In this document: piece by piece, positions 1 to 7,464 of the stretch | Layout: each line of letters starts with the position of its first letter | How positions within the stretch are numbered: the first letter of the stretch is position 1 | Assembly: GCA_030740295.1 (NCBI GenBank) | Contig: JASLXP010000238.1 | Span: forward strand, 1 to 19,127 | From: Planctomycetota bacterium | Lineage (GTDB): Bacteria; Planctomycetota; PUPC01; JACPCR01 | Reading direction: 5' to 3' | DNA length: 19,127 nucleotides | The notes under the pieces: generated by a model | The model's input: the letters and a program-made list of their open reading frames with translations, nothing else | What the model was told of the DNA's origin: nothing | Databases searched by the model: none | Translations under genes and position numbers: made by a program

Positions 1-142
1 GGTAATCCGGAAACTCTCTGTCTATCGGGTCCACTTTCCCGCCCGGGATGCTCTCCATTATCTCCCCTGACCATTCCCTGACTTCGCAGAGCACGCGCCC
101 CTGCTCCGTCAGCGCAAAGAGCACGCTCTCACCGGCACGCAT
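1..142 (-). CDS. Hypothetical protein, 3' part outside window
   Basis: Only the first 47 codons lie in the window; the frame is open to the edge. The protein begins MRAGESVLFALTEQGRV and continues with a mix of charged and hydrophobic residues (LCEVREW, GEIMES). It has no signal peptide, membrane segment or motif that I recognise. The ATG at 142 lies two bases after the TGA of the upstream gene (stop-CC-start), so translation of the two genes is probably coupled and they probably act together. The initial VLFALTEQGRVLCEV pattern suggests a short beta-hairpin, but that is too little for a family call. Confidence 0.6.
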   Translation of the reverse strand, partial: MRAGESVLFALTEQGRVLCEVREWSGEIMESIPGGKVDPIDREFPDY

Positions 143-144
143 GG

Positions 145-639
145 TCAGCTCCCTCCGCCTTTCAGGTAGTCGCCCAGCTTTCTTCTCAGGCCCGGAGGCA
201 GACCGGCTATCGTGGACTTTCTCTCACCTGGTGGTAGGGCCTCCAGAGCTTTGATGACATTGTCTCGCGAGACATTAGGGTTGAAGATACGCTTCTTCAG
301 GTCGGCCACATTGACCGACGGCGGCCGTTCTGCCGCCGAGTCACGCGCCGGCTGCGGCCCCTTCTGCCGCTTGCGTTCCTGCTTCTGCTTCCTCCGATCC
401 GCCTTGGCCTCCTCATCGAGCTGCCAGTAAGTCTCGTCCGGCATCGACTCGTTGACAAGCTGCTGCATGAGCCCGTCGAAGCGCTCGGCCTCAGACCCTT
501 CCTCGGCGCCTGCGGCCGACTTGTGCCGGCGAGACACATACCGATACACGGGATCTTCCCAGTAAGGCACGGCGGGCCTCGCGGACGCGGGGGCCTCCCG
601 CCCCTTCCCGGTCGTCTCGTCCATTTCGTTCCCAGTCAC
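145..639 (-). CDS. Hypothetical charged protein, unrecognised family
   Basis: I do not recognise this protein. With the GTG start at 639 it has about 164 residues. It is rich in charged residues and has no signal peptide or membrane helix. A strongly basic, lysine/arginine/glutamine-rich stretch in the middle (after YWQLDEEAKADRRKQKQ) looks like a charged helix or linker. The C-terminal 55 residues, starting near VNVADLKKRIFN, look like a small folded helical domain (VIKALEALPPGER, GLPPGLRRKLGDYL). I chose GTG 639 because an AAAGGAG lies 8 bases upstream. The ATG at 624 is about 23 bases from that site, and the longer frame to 738 has no ribosome site. It probably forms an operon with the next gene, two bases downstream. 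Confidence 0.6.
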   Translation of the reverse strand: MTGNEMDETTGKGREAPASARPAVPYWEDPVYRYVSRRHKSAAGAEEGSEAERFDGLMQQLVNESMPDETYWQLDEEAKADRRKQKQERKRQKGPQPARDSAAERPPSVNVADLKKRIFNPNVSRDNVIKALEALPPGERKSTIAGLPPGLRRKLGDYLKGGGS

Positions 640-647
640 AGCAGTAG

Positions 648-654
648 CTCCTTT
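648..654 (-). promoter_or_regulatory. Shine-Dalgarno site deciding a GTG start
   Basis: AAAGGAG on the minus strand, 8 bases before a GTG at 639. It is the only well-placed ribosome site near the beginning of this gene, and it favours the GTG over the nearby ATG at 624. Confidence 0.55.
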
Positions 655-833
655 CCGAAAATGACTCTTTTTCCCTTCGATCCGCGTTCCAATAAAAGTC
701 AGGATCAAGATTGAAGGTCCACTTCGCTCCCAATGCAAGAAGTCCTGGAAATGCAGGCAATCAGGCCGGTAATTCGCTTCGGGAGCAGTATTTCAGGCCT
801 TTCCGTTCTTTCCTTTGAGGCAAGAAGTTAGGT

Positions 834-862
834 TTGATACCATACGACGGCATCCATATAAT
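834..862 (+). promoter_or_regulatory. Sigma70-type promoter for phosphoesterase gene
   Basis: TTGATA at 834-839 (5 of 6 to the -35 consensus) and a perfect TATAAT at 857-862 are separated by exactly 17 bases. Transcription would begin near 869, about 30 bases before the ATG at 899. The site therefore excludes a longer upstream start at 815 and is likely to drive both the phosphoesterase and the E2 gene behind it. It is the best promoter match I found in the window. Confidence 0.7.
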
Positions 863-898
863 ATCGCCTTTCATCGCCCGCCCGCCCGCACAGTAAGC

Positions 899-1654
899 AT
901 GCAAGCAATCGTCTCAGACATTCACGGAAATCTCGAGGCATTCAGTACTATTCTCGAAGATATCGAGAATCAGGGAGTGGATGAAATACTTTGCCTTGGC
1001 GATGTTGTCGGGTACGGACCAAATCCGATTGAATGCCTGGATCTGGCCATGGAGAACTGCAAGTGGGTGCTCTGTGGGAACCACGAATGGGCCCTGGTCA
1101 ATCAGCCGGTCGGATTCAGCCCGCCGGCCAAGAGAGCCATCGAGCTCACGAGGAAATTGTTCGAAAAGGAGACCGACAGCGAACAGGCGGAGCGGCGGAA
1201 AGATTTCCTGTTCAATCTGGAACCGAACGTGGAAGACGGAAACGTCATGTACGTCCACGGTTCGCCCAAAGATCCGATTATGGATTACGTTTTCCCGGAG
1301 CAGTTCTCACGCTTCTGGACTGAGGAAAAAGTGGATGACCTGCTGCGCACGGTCGAGTGGGTCTGTTTCTGCGGACATTCGCACGTGCCCTCGATCATAT
1401 CGAGCGCGTACGAATCCATTGTGCCGACCGAGGACGTGGAGAGTTACGCTCTCGACCCTGAGAAAGTCTACATCATCAATGCCGGTGCTGTCGGACAGCC
1501 AAGAGATCGGAACAACAAGGCATGCTACGCAATCTGGGATGGGGATGCTGTCACCCACCGCCGCCTCGCGTACGACCACGAAGCCACCGCCGCCAAGATC
1601 CGCGAAATCGGTTTCGATGAAAAGCTCGCCTCCCGCCTGGCGGAAGGGACCTGA
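899..1654 (+). CDS. Calcineurin-like metallophosphoesterase (YfcE/ApaH-type)
   Basis: A 251-residue cytosolic phosphoesterase of the binuclear-metal calcineurin fold, complete for the family. The metal-binding motifs are in order: DIHGN with D7 and H9, GDVVGYGPNP with D35, GNHE at 60-63, VHGSP with H120, and GHSH at 159-162. The NAGAVGQPRD segment near 194-203 is typical of the small prokaryotic COG0639/COG0622-like group. Substrates in this group include phosphodiesters, nucleotides and dinucleoside polyphosphates; the sequence does not show which applies here. I chose the ATG at 899 because translation from there begins directly with the first beta strand (MQAIVSDIHGN), and because the promoter at 834-862 would fall inside any longer reading. 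No clear Shine-Dalgarno is visible. The E2 gene follows after 60 bases on the same strand, so they are probably co-transcribed, although the two functions have no obvious link. Confidence 0.9.
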   Translation: MQAIVSDIHGNLEAFSTILEDIENQGVDEILCLGDVVGYGPNPIECLDLAMENCKWVLCGNHEWALVNQPVGFSPPAKRAIELTRKLFEKETDSEQAERRKDFLFNLEPNVEDGNVMYVHGSPKDPIMDYVFPEQFSRFWTEEKVDDLLRTVEWVCFCGHSHVPSIISSAYESIVPTEDVESYALDPEKVYIINAGAVGQPRDRNNKACYAIWDGDAVTHRRLAYDHEATAAKIREIGFDEKLASRLAEGT

Positions 1655-1714
1655 GGCCTGCACACCGGCACACGCCTTCGCGGGAAAGCAAAAAGACACG
1701 AAAGCATTGGATAC

Positions 1715-3022
1715 ATGAACGAAGTGATCATGCCCAAACTCGGGCAGACTGTGGAAGAGGCGCTGATCGAGCGCTGGCACAAGAAGGAAGGCGACACCAT
1801 CGAAAAAGGGGACGTGCTCCTCGAAATCACAACTGATAAGGCAACGCTGGAGGTGGAGTCCTTCTATTCCGGCACTATCCGAAAAGCGCTTTACCAGGAA
1901 GGTGAAACAGTGCCGGTCAATTCAATCATTGCCTTTATCGGCGAACTGGACGAGACCATCCCTGAGGTAGCCCTGCCTGAGAAGAAGGAGAGCCCTCCTG
2001 AATCCCCGCCTGCGCCCGCAAGGAAAACGGCGCCGGCCGCTGCCCCTTCAAAACCTGCCGCCTCATTGCCTCGCGACGGCAGGATCTTCATATCGCCGCG
2101 GGCGCGCAAACGGTCCGAAGAACTGGAGGTCCCATACCGTTGCCTGAGCGGCTCGGGCCCTGGCGGGCGCATCATTGAACAGGATGTCATCGAGTACGAG
2201 AGCAAGCGAAGCGCGCTTAAGGTAACTCCAGTCGCGCGGAAGATTGCCTACCAGCGAAACATTGACCTGCTCGCACTGAACGGCACAGGACCCAACGGAA
2301 AAATCACAAAGGAAGACGTGGAGAAGGCTGAGCCGGTCTCAATAGCCGGTGGACGTACGGTCAAGCTCACTGCCATGCGGCGTATCATTGCCGAGCGAAT
2401 GACCGAGAGTAAATCCACCGTCCCTCATTTTTATATCGACCTGGACGTGGATATGTCCCAGGCCATCATTCTTCGCGGAGACCTCAACGCGCAGGGCAGG
2501 TTCAAAGTCTCGTTCAACGACTTCCTCATGCGCGCCTGCACTCTGGCATTCCGACACGTGCCGGAAATGAACGTCGCCTGGGGCGGCGATGCGCTCATTT
2601 ACAGAGACCAGGTCGATATCGGTTTGGCGGTCGCAGTGGATGAAGGGCTGCTTGTGCCCACTCTTCGCAACCTCAACAGACTGAGCATCGATCAGATTGC
2701 TGCAGGCAGCGCGGATCTGATCGAACGTACCCGTACCAAACGGCTCACACCTGATGACTATGGAAACGCAAGCATGACGATCTCGAATCTCGGCATGTTC
2801 GGAGTGGAACGAGTCTTCCCCATTATCAATCCCGGTGAGAGCTGCATCCTCGGCGTTGGCCGCATTGCCGAGAAGGTCGCTGTCAAGAACGGCGGCATCC
2901 ACATCCGGAACATGATGACCCTCGTCCTCGCCGCGGATCATCGTGTGGTGGATGGCGCCATCGCCGCCAGATTTCTGCAGGGGATTAGGGCCGCGATGGA
3001 AACGCCGGCAGATATGCTGTGA
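1715..3022 (+). CDS. Dihydrolipoyl acyltransferase (E2) of a 2-oxoacid dehydrogenase complex
   Basis: A 435-residue E2 core subunit. Residues 1-77 form a lipoyl domain, with the lipoylated lysine at K42 in TTDKAT. A proline/alanine-rich hinge follows (about 88-120). Then come two peripheral subunit-binding domains, about 125-161 (SPRARK to GGRIIEQDV) and 169-204 (TPVARK to GKITKEDV). The catalytic acyltransferase domain runs from about 214 to the end, with the active-site DHRVVDG (H409, D413). The enzyme transfers the acyl group from its lipoyl arm to CoA. The lipoyl and catalytic segments resemble pyruvate dehydrogenase E2, but acetoin or branched-chain substrates cannot be excluded. One subunit-binding domain is usual, so two are notable. 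No E1 or E3 gene is adjacent. The ATG at 1715 is placed exactly at the conserved lipoyl start; a ribosome site is weak. Confidence 0.92.
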   Translation: MNEVIMPKLGQTVEEALIERWHKKEGDTIEKGDVLLEITTDKATLEVESFYSGTIRKALYQEGETVPVNSIIAFIGELDETIPEVALPEKKESPPESPPAPARKTAPAAAPSKPAASLPRDGRIFISPRARKRSEELEVPYRCLSGSGPGGRIIEQDVIEYESKRSALKVTPVARKIAYQRNIDLLALNGTGPNGKITKEDVEKAEPVSIAGGRTVKLTAMRRIIAERMTESKSTVPHFYIDLDVDMSQAIILRGDLNAQGRFKVSFNDFLMRACTLAFRHVPEMNVAWGGDALIYRDQVDIGLAVAVDEGLLVPTLRNLNRLSIDQIAAGSADLIERTRTKRLTPDDYGNASMTISNLGMFGVERVFPIINPGESCILGVGRIAEKVAVKNGGIHIRNMMTLVLAADHRVVDGAIAARFLQGIRAAMETPADML

Positions 3023-3033
3023 CCGTCTGGCTT

Positions 3034-3055
3034 GCAGTGAACGCGGGTTCAATGC
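3034..3055 (+). terminator. Short hairpin after the E2 stop, weak terminator candidate
   Basis: TGAAC and GTTCA pair around a GCGG loop, and outer GCA/TGC pairs extend the stem across one mismatch. It begins 11 bases after the E2 stop codon. No T-tract follows, so intrinsic termination is doubtful. Confidence 0.25.
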
Positions 3056-3075
3056 CTCAGCCCCGGAGTGGCGGC

Positions 3076-3228
3076 GCGAACTTTAGAGGATTCACCTCTC
3101 TTTCTTAGTCGTTATCTTAGTCTTTCTCATAATCGAATCTGGGCCTTTCAGGCGCTGTAAAGCGCTATCTCGGCAATCCCGATTAAGTTTACGATTAGGA
3201 TCTCAGAACCAGACAACCTAAAGTTCGC
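3076..3228. repeat. MITE-like palindromic element built of hexamer words
   Basis: The ends are an 11-base perfect inverted repeat, GCGAACTTTAG at 3076-3086 and CTAAAGTTCGC at 3218-3228. Inside, 3104-3139 reads as six consecutive hexamers of the form CNNNNT (the last slightly off), and 3176-3205 reads as about five hexamers of the form ANNNNG, which is the same word family in inverted orientation. In the centre, GCGCT-GTAA-AGCGC (3152-3165) forms a hairpin with a GNRA-type loop. The whole lies between two convergent genes. There is no transposase and no obvious target duplication. It could be a non-autonomous mobile element, an RNA structure or a bidirectional terminator. Confidence 0.5.
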
Positions 3229-3274
3229 AGCATTGCGCCCCGGACCGGCGCAAGCCTGTTGCCCTGAATCCCGA

Positions 3275-6200
3275 TTACTTCTTTTCCTTTTCCTCAGTAA
3301 TCGTCACTTGGACGTTCACCTTTGGCCCGCCCTCCAGAGTGAGCTTGCCGTTGGCGATCTTTCCCGCTGACGTTGTTACCTTCATGCCATCGGTCTTTCC
3401 GATGTTCAGGATGATCGGCCCTCTTGCATTGGCGATGGCAAAAGACTGTACGAGGCCCGTCGTTTCCGGCGCTTCGCGGATGTAGTGACGGACCTCGACG
3501 CCGTCGAGCAGGTAACGATATTCAGGGGCGCCCTCGAGTAGGCGAAAGCCTTTGAAATCGGCGTTGGGTTTTTCTTTTGAATCTGCATGCTTCAACGCAG
3601 GCCCCGGCGGCGGTACGTAAAACTTGTCTCCGAGGACCTTGATGGCACGTCCGCCTCTGCCCGACCATGCGCCCCTCACATCGATGAATTCGCCGGACCA
3701 GGCGTACTGTAAGCGGCAAGCTTCGCTGTCGAACGCGTAGTTCACGTAACCGGGCAATCCTACCGTAATAGACCGTGCCGCGGAGCCCTGTACGAAAGCG
3801 CGGAGGACGATCGGTTCCTGGTTGACCTCGATTGTGTAATTGTCCACCGCACGTATCGCGCCCGGGGGACTGGGCATCCGTCTGCCAAGTGAAATGACGC
3901 GCCACAGATCGGTAATCTTCTTCTCTGCGATTTCTGGTTCCATCCCGGCAAAGAACATCGGCATCGGCGTACCGGGTCGGATGCGCGATGGGTTACGCAT
4001 CCAGCGTCGAAACCAATCTTCTCGGACGCTCATTCCAAGCTCGGTGAATTCACGGCCGCGCTCGCCAGTTGGCTGGCCGGCCCCCTTGAATTCATGGCAC
4101 GAAATGCAGCTCAGGCCGTTCTTGCCCGTTCCGACCTGTGCCAGAAGAGATTTCAGTTCGCTTTTCTGAATGCGGATTGAGGAATCCTTTTCAGGGGGTG
4201 TGCCTGAAACCGCGGCGAACTGATTTACCAGCGAATTCACCTGCCCGCCGAAATGCGGCATGCGGAGTCCAAGCCACTTCCGCGTCCGGCGGTTGCTCAT
4301 CAGGATATCGCGAATCCATGATGTTCTGAGCTTGTCGCCTGTCGCGGTCAACGGGGGAGGAAGATGATTGAGCGAAGGATGCGGTTGCAGATGATCGAGC
4401 TCGTGGCAGGCAGAACAATTGCTGGATTTCACCTTCCGGTAAAAAGACCAGGTTGGCGCCTGGCTGATATCAGGAGTCGTCTTGAGGCCTGCGAGGAAGC
4501 CCTTGATTGCGCCGCGCTGTTTCGCGTCGAGAGAGTAATTGGCGGCCTTTGTCGAAGGCTTTTCTGACAGGCAGCCTTTCGATGCATCGAGCGCGATCAT
4601 GTCGGCCGCCTTGTATTCGCTTTTCGGAACAGGGGGAAGCTTATAGGCCGTGGGATCGAGCTTGAAGATGTAGGCGTATCCACCGCCAAGGTTGCCGACT
4701 TTCAGGAGCAGATCATTGCGACCTTTCTTGAGCGGTACGACCGCCTTGTCCAGATTTCTTGGCAGGCCGCGAACCACATCAAGGAAGAGAACCTGTTTGC
4801 CGTTTACCCAGATGGCGATCTGATCGTCGCTGCCGACCTGGACGGTGACTGTCCCATCCGATTCCGCATCGATCCAACGATGAAGGTAGACAATGGTGTT
4901 TCTGCGGCCCCGCATGAGGCTGTGGCCGCGGCCGTCCTTGTGATTGACCTGCTGCCAGTGGATCTTCTTGTTGTTGCCGCCGACGAATTCCGCCTCGAGG
5001 TCGAGCTTCGTTTCAGGTGGGTATGCCTGCTTAAAGCCTTTCTTCATATTAAACGGCCCCAGCAATTTCCAGGGGCTTAAACGAATACCGAGTCTTTCCG
5101 GTGTGATGCCCAATGCATGAGCCCTGGCCAGCGGTTTTGCTTTTAGAGAATGGCATTTGAGGCAGCCTTTTTCAGCGATGAGTCTCTCGCCGCGCGCGGG
5201 GTCAGGTGCGTCAAGATCCTCAAATTCGTCTTCTTCTTCGGGTTCTTTCAAGGTGGCCTTCGGAACTGCAGGTGCTTTTTCCGAGCCCTTTCGATTTCGC
5301 AGAACGTAGCGTGCGATGTTTTCAGCTTCCTGCGCGGCCTGATTGCTTTTCACATAACCGATATTGAACATCTGTGGCATCCTGCCATCCGGATTAGTGG
5401 CGAACGGATTGAGCAGATAGTCCTTGAGCGCGTGCACATTCGTTTTCTCGTGCATCCGTGAAAGGTCGATGCCCGCCTCGTCGTGGCAGGCGATACAACC
5501 GATGCTTTTGAAAAGATTCTCGCCCTGCTGGATGCGGCCCTTTTCCAGCGGCGGATGGACTGTCTGCTTGTCCGGATCTCTGAGCCCCGAAAGGAACGCC
5601 GCGACATCACGGATGTCTTCCTCCTCGGTAAGCAATGCGGGCATGCCAGTACTCTTGCGAAAGTGCTGTGGATTCTTCAGCCAGGCGACCAGCCAGTCAT
5701 GATTCAGGCGCGAGCCCGCGGCAGAAAGGTCGATGGGACGCCGCTTTGACAGATTCGGCGTGGACGGCTTGTGGCAGGACGCGCAGCTCAGGTCATCAAC
5801 GAGTTGGCGTCCCAGTTCGATTTCGGCAGTCTTTTCAGCCGTATCACTTGTGCTGGAGTGAACAAACGCCCGCGAAGGGATCGGCTCGCGTTGAAAGGTT
5901 CTACCTTCCCATTGAAGCTGCAGCCGCGCATCGCCTGGCTTCCTCGTGTATTCAATTCTGATCGGATGTTCACCCGCTGTCAGTGCGATCGCTTTCCCTA
6001 CCGCGTCCTTGCCGTTGATGGTCACCTTCGCGTCCGCCTGGATGGTGTACGAATCCGGTTCGCTGATGGTAAGGGCGCCTTCAAACGTAGCCTGAAAATT
6101 CGCTCCGATCTGCGGATGCAGGGATTCATTGCTCTTGAGGGTGAAGTGAGGCGCGGGGGTAACATACGCGACTGTGTGCCTGCCGTCAGTGACGGTGGCG

Positions 6201-6289
6201 ATGACCCCGGGTTCGGGCTTATTTTCTGCGTACAGAAAGTTCGAAAGGAGTATGGCGAGGAAAGGCAGATGTGTTGTTCTTATTGTCAT
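3275..6289 (-). CDS. Secreted pentaheme c-type cytochrome with PA14-like domains
   Basis: A 1004-residue exported protein. Residues 1-21 are a signal peptide ending FLYA before ENKPEPG. A PA14-like beta domain covers about 25-145. Five CXXCH heme sites follow at C169, C265, C376, C625 and C728. Methionines in TGMP, GRMP, LRMP and TPMP are likely distal ligands. Residues about 405-555 form a second carbohydrate-binding-like beta sandwich (SDDQIAIWVNGKQV, VPLKKGRNDLLLKVG). It appears inserted in the third cytochrome module, whose end (KGCLSEKP to GFLAG, 571-601) resumes after it. The last 190 residues are a beta-rich domain (YVNYAFDSEACRLQYAWSG, WSGRGG) that I associate with PVC heme proteins. 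The likely role is electron transfer tied to oxidation of a sugar or other substrate outside the cytoplasm. The start is supported by AAGG five bases before ATG 6289. The gene stands alone. Confidence 0.88.
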   Translation of the reverse strand: MTIRTTHLPFLAILLSNFLYAENKPEPGVIATVTDGRHTVAYVTPAPHFTLKSNESLHPQIGANFQATFEGALTISEPDSYTIQADAKVTINGKDAVGKAIALTAGEHPIRIEYTRKPGDARLQLQWEGRTFQREPIPSRAFVHSSTSDTAEKTAEIELGRQLVDDLSCASCHKPSTPNLSKRRPIDLSAAGSRLNHDWLVAWLKNPQHFRKSTGMPALLTEEEDIRDVAAFLSGLRDPDKQTVHPPLEKGRIQQGENLFKSIGCIACHDEAGIDLSRMHEKTNVHALKDYLLNPFATNPDGRMPQMFNIGYVKSNQAAQEAENIARYVLRNRKGSEKAPAVPKATLKEPEEEDEFEDLDAPDPARGERLIAEKGCLKCHSLKAKPLARAHALGITPERLGIRLSPWKLLGPFNMKKGFKQAYPPETKLDLEAEFVGGNNKKIHWQQVNHKDGRGHSLMRGRRNTIVYLHRWIDAESDGTVTVQVGSDDQIAIWVNGKQVLFLDVVRGLPRNLDKAVVPLKKGRNDLLLKVGNLGGGYAYIFKLDPTAYKLPPVPKSEYKAADMIALDASKGCLSEKPSTKAANYSLDAKQRGAIKGFLAGLKTTPDISQAPTWSFYRKVKSSNCSACHELDHLQPHPSLNHLPPPLTATGDKLRTSWIRDILMSNRRTRKWLGLRMPHFGGQVNSLVNQFAAVSGTPPEKDSSIRIQKSELKSLLAQVGTGKNGLSCISCHEFKGAGQPTGERGREFTELGMSVREDWFRRWMRNPSRIRPGTPMPMFFAGMEPEIAEKKITDLWRVISLGRRMPSPPGAIRAVDNYTIEVNQEPIVLRAFVQGSAARSITVGLPGYVNYAFDSEACRLQYAWSGEFIDVRGAWSGRGGRAIKVLGDKFYVPPPGPALKHADSKEKPNADFKGFRLLEGAPEYRYLLDGVEVRHYIREAPETTGLVQSFAIANARGPIILNIGKTDGMKVTTSAGKIANGKLTLEGGPKVNVQVTITEEKEKK

Positions 6290-6683
6290 GTCGACCTTGG
6301 GAAGCTGTGAAAAATCCAGGCTGATAAGTAACCAGAATCATCCGAACTGGCCAGCGTCCTGAAGATCACGGTCGTAGCAGGAGTATCCGGAATGAGAGTT
6401 CGGGTCTTGAAGGCTTCCCCAGCCTGTCCACATGCGACCCGTGTCGCTTAGTCTCCTCCTCACTACCGCTGCTATCCTGATTGAATCGTGCAAACATCTA
6501 ATCCAATCTTGTCATGAAACATCAGGGTTGTTTCACCATCGCAAATTGCTCGCATCCGGAGAACAGGCAAGTGACCGAGACTGCAAGAGATCAGAAGCGC
6601 CCCGAAGGCCGATGGTCTGGTGGCCGAAGACACCGTGCTCGAGCGGGAAGCCTCTCTGGCCGAGTCGGCATAAAACGCGCATC
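6290..6683. other. Long divergent spacer, no gene seen
   Basis: This 394-base space separates the divergent cytochrome and methyltransferase genes and presumably holds both promoters. I could not find a convincing -35/-10 pair for either. The methyltransferase frame stays open back to an ATG at 6432, but the 84 extra residues do not look like part of the enzyme. I see no repeat, RNA gene or clear terminator here. Confidence 0.5.
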
Positions 6684-7448
6684 ATGAACGATTACCACGA
6701 AGCAAATCGAAAAGGCTGGGACGCTGTCTCGCCAGGCTGGCAGGCAAAGGTGGATAAGAACAGGAACTGGCGAAAGTGTCCCTCCGAGCCGCTCACTTTC
6801 CTCAATCCAATTGAGCAGAGGTTCCTGAAGGACATCGCGTGCCAACAGGCATGCGTGCTCGGCAGCGGGGACAACATCATCGTCTTTGCCCTGGCCGGGC
6901 TGGGAGCAAAAGTGACCTCGGTGGATATCTCTCAAACTCAATTGGACATCGCAGCAGGCCGCGCTTCGGAACTCGGTCTCGATATCTCATTTGTGCGTGC
7001 CGACGTCACAGACCTGTCTGACATCGAAGATGAATCATTCGATGTCGTTTACACAGGAGGACACGTGGCCGTATGGGTTTCTGACCTCATTAAATACTAT
7101 GGCGAGGCTGGCCGAATCTTGCGTCCTGGTGGTCTGTTTTTCGTCAACGAGTACCACCCTTTCCGCCGCCCCTGGAAAGAAACGCCGGACCGACTCGAAT
7201 TGGAATTCAACTATTTTGATCGCGGCCCGGCCCAATACGACCGTTCCGAAGATGTCAATGCTGCTCCTGGTACTTATCCCAGCTACGAATTCCGCTGGAC
7301 TGTCAGCGATTTCGTTCAGGCTCTTCTGGACAGTGGATGTGAGTTGCTGCTGCTCGAAGAGTTCGGTGACAAGCAACCGGATTGGACGCCGATTCCAGTT
7401 GCAGGCTTGCCAGGGTCGCTCATTCTGGCAGGGCGGAAGAAAGGCTGA
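6684..7448 (+). CDS. Class I SAM-dependent methyltransferase
   Basis: A 254-residue cytosolic methyltransferase of the Methyltransf_11/25 (UbiE-like) type. The SAM-binding loop is VLGSGDNIIVFAL (about 58-70), a relaxed form of the usual GxGxG. The acidic residue that binds the ribose is D81 in VTSVDIS. The next motif is RADVTDL near 105-111. The FDVVYTGGHVAVW strand follows at 119-131, and RILRPGGLFFVNE near 144-155. The C-terminal part (WTVSDFVQALLDSG) is the usual final helix and strand. The methyl acceptor cannot be told from sequence. I prefer ATG 6684 because MNDYHEANRKGWD is a typical beginning for the family; no Shine-Dalgarno precedes it. It converges with the alcohol dehydrogenase gene, with only 16 bases between their stops. 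Confidence 0.85.
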   Translation: MNDYHEANRKGWDAVSPGWQAKVDKNRNWRKCPSEPLTFLNPIEQRFLKDIACQQACVLGSGDNIIVFALAGLGAKVTSVDISQTQLDIAAGRASELGLDISFVRADVTDLSDIEDESFDVVYTGGHVAVWVSDLIKYYGEAGRILRPGGLFFVNEYHPFRRPWKETPDRLELEFNYFDRGPAQYDRSEDVNAAPGTYPSYEFRWTVSDFVQALLDSGCELLLLEEFGDKQPDWTPIPVAGLPGSLILAGRKKG

Positions 7449-7464
7449 TCTCTGCCATTTGAGG

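Noticed and set aside
571..760. Additional small frames between the hypothetical gene and the phosphoesterase
   Set aside because: They are short, overlap the ribosome site and start of the hypothetical gene, and have biased composition without motifs.
815..898. Longer start for the phosphoesterase
   Set aside because: The -35 and -10 boxes of the promoter at 834-862 would lie inside it, and the added residues come before the conserved first strand.
2339..3052. 237-codon minus-strand frame opposite the E2 gene
   Set aside because: It is antisense to the highly conserved E2 catalytic domain, with no recognisable motif and no ribosome site.
6432..6683. 84-residue N-terminal extension of the methyltransferase, with a hydrophobic start like a signal peptide
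   Set aside because: Methyltransferases of this family begin at the MNDYHEANRKGWD segment and are cytosolic. The extension is rich in Cys, Trp and Arg and looks non-coding.
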